Source: Hymenobacter amundsenii (lineage in GTDB: Bacteria > Bacteroidota > Bacteroidia > Cytophagales > Hymenobacteraceae). Taken from it: a DNA stretch of 64,000 nucleotides. Below, one piece after another: positions 60,559-64,000 of this stretch (within the stretch, counting starts at the first letter, position 1; each line of letters opens with the position of its first letter). Under the pieces are notes generated by a model, which saw only the letters and a program-made list of their open reading frames with translations, made no database searches and was not told the DNA's origin. The position numbers were made by a program, and so were the translations under genes. The stretch covers positions 1 to 64,000 of the forward strand of contig NZ_NIRR01000025.1 in NCBI RefSeq assembly GCF_002204745.1, written 5' to 3'.

Positions 60559-61671
60559 TTGGTCGAAAAAGTCATCACGTTGGAAAATGTGTCCCTGATT
60601 GAGTTCCTGGGACCCGATAATCAGAACATCCGCCAGCTCGCGGCGGCTTTTCCGGGCAGCAAAGTAGTTTCCCGGGGCAACGAAATCAAGATTCAAGGCC
60701 AGCCAGCCGTCATCAGCCGCATCAACGAAATCCTCTCGGCCCTGATTGAGCACTACCACGAGTTTGGCACCATTACCAACAAAACGGTAAGCCAGTACCT
60801 GTCGTCGGTTGATGAGGAGGTAGAGGAGGCCCGCATGGCGGCGTCGCCCGACGTTATTTTGTTTGGGGCCAAGGGTGGCGTTATCAAGGCCCGCACTGCC
60901 AACCAGCAGCGGCTGGTAGATGCCGTCATGAAAAACGACCTGGTGTTTGCGCTCGGGCCGGCCGGTACCGGCAAAACCTATATATCGGTAGCGCTGGCGG
61001 TGCGGGCACTCAAGAACAAGGAGGTCAAGAAAATCATCATCTCGCGCCCCGTGGTGGAGGCGGGCGAAAGCCTGGGTTTTCTGCCCGGCGATATGAAGGA
61101 TAAGATTGACCCTTACCTGCGCCCGATTTACGATGCGCTGGAAGACATGCTGCCGCCCGAGAAGTTCAAGTTCTATATAGAGAACAAGACCATCGAAATT
61201 GCGCCCCTTGCTTACATGCGCGGCCGCACGCTCAACCATGCCTTCGTGCTGCTCGATGAGGCCCAGAACACCACGCCCTCCCAGCTCAAGATGTTCCTGA
61301 CCCGGATGGGGCCGAATGCCAAGGTGATGGTGAACGGCGACCGGAGCCAGATTGACCTGCCCACCCGCCAGAAATCGGGCCTCAACCAGGCCCTCGACAT
61401 TCTGCGCGATGTGAATGGCATCGGTTTCGTGGAAATGACGGCCGAGGATGTGGTGCGCCACCGCTTGGTTAAGCAAATCGTGCAGGCCTACGACCAGTTC
61501 GATACTGAGGAGGAGCAGGAGCGGGCCAATCAGGCCAACCGCCCCGTGCGGCCCGCCCAACCCTTCCGCCGCCCCAATGGCTCCGGCGCCGACGCCCCCG
61601 ACGCGGGCAAGCACCCCGATGCCCGCCCCGAGGACGACGGCACGAAGCTACCGGTCAACCACGAGCAGTAG
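60559..61671 (+). CDS. phoH: PhoH family ATPase
   Basis: This cytoplasmic ATPase/RNA-helicase-like protein has 370 residues. The N-terminal domain (about 1-90) is followed by the PhoH core with Walker A GPAGTGKT (133-140) and Walker B FVLLDEAQNTT. A Pro/Asp-rich, low-complexity tail of about 55 residues (from NRPVRPAQPFRRPNGSG) follows the conserved core. The start is TTG at 60559. PhoH proteins act in RNA handling and stress. It has its own terminator at 61701. Confidence 0.92.
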   Translation: MVEKVITLENVSLIEFLGPDNQNIRQLAAAFPGSKVVSRGNEIKIQGQPAVISRINEILSALIEHYHEFGTITNKTVSQYLSSVDEEVEEARMAASPDVILFGAKGGVIKARTANQQRLVDAVMKNDLVFALGPAGTGKTYISVALAVRALKNKEVKKIIISRPVVEAGESLGFLPGDMKDKIDPYLRPIYDALEDMLPPEKFKFYIENKTIEIAPLAYMRGRTLNHAFVLLDEAQNTTPSQLKMFLTRMGPNAKVMVNGDRSQIDLPTRQKSGLNQALDILRDVNGIGFVEMTAEDVVRHRLVKQIVQAYDQFDTEEEQERANQANRPVRPAQPFRRPNGSGADAPDAGKHPDARPEDDGTKLPVNHEQ

Positions 61672-61700
61672 AAAACGCTGCTCGGAAAGATGAATATTCC

Positions 61701-61730
61701 AAAACGCTGCCTGAGGGGCAGCCGTTTTTT
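61701..61730 (+). terminator. Terminator after phoH
   Basis: AAAACGCTGCC pairs with GGCAGCCGTTTTTT with a bulge and ends in a T run, 30 bases after the phoH stop codon. Confidence 0.75.
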
Positions 61731-61801
61731 ATGCTTTGCACCGCCATTTGCTAACGGCTGAGCGCGTATTTTCGCAGCTCGCCCTAATTCCCCTACGCCG
61801 C

Positions 61802-62233
61802 ATGCAAGTCCACCGCATCACTTCCGAAACCGACCTGGAGGCCGCCCTGGCCATTCGCCGCACCGTATTCGTGCTGGGCCAGAACGTGCCCGCCGATCTG
61901 GAGCACGACGCCCACGACCGCACCGATGCCACCCACTACCTGGCCCTGACAGCCGATGGCCAGCCCTGCGGCACCGCCCGCTGGCGGCTCACCGAAAACG
62001 GCGTGAAGCTGGAGCGCTTCGCCGTGCTGGCCGAGCACCGCAACCAGCAGGCCGGCGCGGCTTTGCTCTCGGCCGTGCTTGCCGATGTGCGGGCGGCCCA
62101 ACCCGACGCTACCGTGTACCTAAACGCCCAACTGCCGGCCGTGCGCTTTTACGAGCGCCACGGTTTCGTGAAAGCCGGAGAAAAATTTGTGGAGGCCGAC
62201 ATTGAGCACTATAAGATGACGTGGCAGAAATAA
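61802..62233 (+). CDS. GNAT acetyltransferase (ElaA/PaiA-like)
   Basis: This 143-residue protein is a GNAT: VHRITSETDLEAALAIRRTVFVLGQNVPADLEHDAHDRTDATHYLAL is the typical start of the ElaA/YjcF group, with FAVLAEHRNQQAGAALLSAVL as the acyl-CoA loop and NAQLPAVRFYERHGFV near the end. The substrate is unknown. The acyl-CoA loop has QQAGAA rather than the usual RGxGxA, a mild deviation. ATG 61802 was chosen over a longer frame that starts inside the gap after phoH. Confidence 0.88.
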   Translation: MQVHRITSETDLEAALAIRRTVFVLGQNVPADLEHDAHDRTDATHYLALTADGQPCGTARWRLTENGVKLERFAVLAEHRNQQAGAALLSAVLADVRAAQPDATVYLNAQLPAVRFYERHGFVKAGEKFVEADIEHYKMTWQK

Positions 62234-62342
62234 CGTGGGCAAGGGCCTCGTCTTAAATTTAGCCCCTTGCTGGTTTGCCGTTTGCGGGATTTTTTACACT
62301 TTGATGAGCAGTTAAGCTATCCTATAAATCCTCCGCCCCGAT

Positions 62343-64000
62343 ATGCAAATCAAATGGGCCCCGAATGCTTTCGTGCGCCTTGTGCTGCCGCTGATGGCCG
62401 GCATTCTTACTTATCTGTACTTCGGCCCGGAGCTGCCTGCCACCTGGCCATTGCTGGTGGTGCTAGTGGCTTTATTTGGGGGCGTGCAGTGGTGGGCTGC
62501 CCGGCAGCCCACCCCGGGTGCCACCGATGCGGCGGGGCTGCTGGCGGTGGCGGCCCTGTACGCGGCCGGCCTCACGTTCAGCCAGCGGGCCACCGAAAGC
62601 CGGGCCGATAACCACCTGTTTCGCTTCGGGCCAGAAATCGAGTTTTACCGGGCCGTAGTAGACGACTACACGGTGTTGCGGCCCGCCACTTACGCCACTA
62701 CCGTGCGGGTATCGGCGGTGCGGGTAGGGGGGCAGTGGCGGTCGGCAGTGGGGGGCATCCGGGTATCCATTCCGCGCACCGATACGCTGCCTGCCCCGCA
62801 GTACGGCGACGTGTGGCTGGTGCGCGGGGCGCCGGCGCCGAGCAAGGCCCCGCTCAACCCCGGCGAGTTCGACTACCGCCGCTACTTGCAATACCACCAG
62901 GTATACCACCAGCAGTTCATCCATCCCGACCAGTACCAGCGCATAGCCATTGCCCCGCCGAACGTGTTGCGGGCCGTGGCCATGCGGGCCGCCCGTACCG
63001 TGGAGGGCGTATTCCGGCACTACGTGCATGCCAAGCGCGAATATGCCCTGGCCTCGGCGCTGGTGCTGGGCATCAAAGATGACGTGGACCAGCAAACCAA
63101 ACAGGCCTACGCCAACACCGGCACCACCCACATCATGGCTGTGTCGGGTTTGCAGGTGGGGCTGCTGTTTGGGGCCGTGAGCTGGCTGCTGGGGTTGTTA
63201 CCGGGCCGGCGGGGTCCGTTGTTACGCCTGGCCACGGCCCTTGTCGGGCTGGTCGTTATCTGGAGCTACGCCTTTCTCACGGGGCTGTCGGCGTCGGTGC
63301 TGCGGGCGGCGGTTATGTTTTCGTTTCTGATTGTGGCCCGGGCCACCGGCCGCCAGACGTCGATGTTCAACCTGCTGGCCGTGGCCGCCTTTGTGCTGCT
63401 CTGCTACGACCCCTACCTGCTCTGCGACGTGGGCTTTCAACTCTCGTTTCTGGCCGTGCTCAGCATTGTGTATCTCCAGCCGCGCATTGCTACCTGGCTG
63501 CACCCGAAGGCGTATTTCCTGGGTCGGCAGCGGCCCTGGCAGCCCAAGGGCGTGCAGAGAGTCTGGCACTGGCTGGGCATTAGCCTCGATTGGATATGGC
63601 AGGCCACAGCCCTGTCGTTGGCGGCCCAGGTAGCCACGTTTCCGTTGGGGCTGTTCTATTTCCACCAATTTCCGCTCAGCTTCCTGCTCTCCAACCTCGT
63701 GGCCGTGCCCATCTCCAGCCTCGCCGTGTACGTGGGCATCGTGGTGTTGCTTTTGAAGGGCCTGGGCACCTTGATTGGGCTGGTTTCCGCTACGGCCGCC
63801 CACTGGTTCGACTACCTGACGCAGGGCTTGGCCTGGCTATTCGAATCCATGATCTGGCTGTTCAACGAGTACATCTTCTTCATCGGGCGAGCAATGCCGG
63901 GTGCTTTGGTGTCGGGCATCCACATCACGGCTCCGCAGGCCTGGCTTATTTTCGGGGTGATTCTGGCCCTGCTAGCCTTCTTCGCCCTTAAAAGAATCTC
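62343..64000 (+). CDS. comEC: ComEC/Rec2 competence protein, 5' part
   Basis: This inner-membrane channel for DNA uptake runs off the window after about 552 codons. It begins with three membrane segments (FVRLVLPLMAGILTYLYFG...), then an OB-fold DUF4131-type domain (about 100-200), then the competence membrane domain from ALVLGIKDDVDQQTKQAYANTGTTHIMAVSGLQVGLLFG. The SGLHVG signature reads SGLQVG here. The C-terminal nuclease domain is not in the window. The start at 62343 is the first ATG of the frame. Confidence 0.9.
   Translation, partial: MQIKWAPNAFVRLVLPLMAGILTYLYFGPELPATWPLLVVLVALFGGVQWWAARQPTPGATDAAGLLAVAALYAAGLTFSQRATESRADNHLFRFGPEIEFYRAVVDDYTVLRPATYATTVRVSAVRVGGQWRSAVGGIRVSIPRTDTLPAPQYGDVWLVRGAPAPSKAPLNPGEFDYRRYLQYHQVYHQQFIHPDQYQRIAIAPPNVLRAVAMRAARTVEGVFRHYVHAKREYALASALVLGIKDDVDQQTKQAYANTGTTHIMAVSGLQVGLLFGAVSWLLGLLPGRRGPLLRLATALVGLVVIWSYAFLTGLSASVLRAAVMFSFLIVARATGRQTSMFNLLAVAAFVLLCYDPYLLCDVGFQLSFLAVLSIVYLQPRIATWLHPKAYFLGRQRPWQPKGVQRVWHWLGISLDWIWQATALSLAAQVATFPLGLFYFHQFPLSFLLSNLVAVPISSLAVYVGIVVLLLKGLGTLIGLVSATAAHWFDYLTQGLAWLFESMIWLFNEYIFFIGRAMPGALVSGIHITAPQAWLIFGVILALLAFFALKRI

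Overview
The window is high-GC chromosomal DNA from a Bacteroidota bacterium of the Cytophagales, most likely Hymenobacter or a close relative. Supporting traits are an arginine pathway that runs through an acylated citrulline (argF'-type transcarbamylase plus a matching deacylase), a TonB receptor paired with a DUF4249 lipoprotein, many small lipoproteins and fasciclin/PKD/OmpA-type secreted proteins, TAnnTTTG-like -7 promoter elements, and few Shine-Dalgarno sequences. This assignment rests on gene content and recall, not on a database search.

Region by region. 1-14272 is an arginine/carbamoyl-phosphate locus: argB-argE' leftward, then rightward GNAT-argG-argC-argD-carA-carB-argF'. A roughly 600-base divergent control region (2084-2679) holds a -7 element, a 19-base palindrome and a 22-codon Arg-rich reading frame that looks like a leader peptide. 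The locus is broken into by two small foreign-looking modules: a GIY-YIG nuclease cassette between carA and carB, bounded by a perfect 64-base inverted repeat, and a coupled AT-rich gene pair between carB and argF'. 14461-22067 carries DNA repair and maintenance genes (dinB, rarA), an EamA exporter, sppA, a PKD lipoprotein and a purine nucleoside phosphorylase. 22145-26883 is an outer-membrane and secreted set (lipoprotein, DUF4249, TonB receptor, thioredoxin). 27153-43500 holds an HNH protein, sbcC, a family-92 glycosidase, a very AT-rich TIR-STAND-TPR gene (candidate anti-phage defence), a GH2/GH5-like glycosidase, nhaA and sbcD. 43603-56168 is a mixed region with two frameshifted genes (MBL-rhodanese and ricin/PD40/OmpA), an amino-acid permease, an orphan response regulator, an alpha/beta hydrolase lacking its nucleophile serine, a fasciclin protein and a barrel-like protein. 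56303-64000 holds aspA, tRNA-Leu(CAA), hscB, a SAM hydrolase, phoH, two GNATs and the 5' part of comEC.

The strongest unexplained signal is a family of intergenic inverted repeats. Each copy is a pair of arms facing each other; the two arms of one copy share private variants, and several copies have outer arms made of 7-base microsatellites. Most copies look like closed hairpins between convergent genes. One copy (8461-9287) is opened up and carries a GIY-YIG endonuclease gene between perfectly matching arms. This suggests, but does not prove, that the hairpins are deletion derivatives of a nuclease-bearing element.
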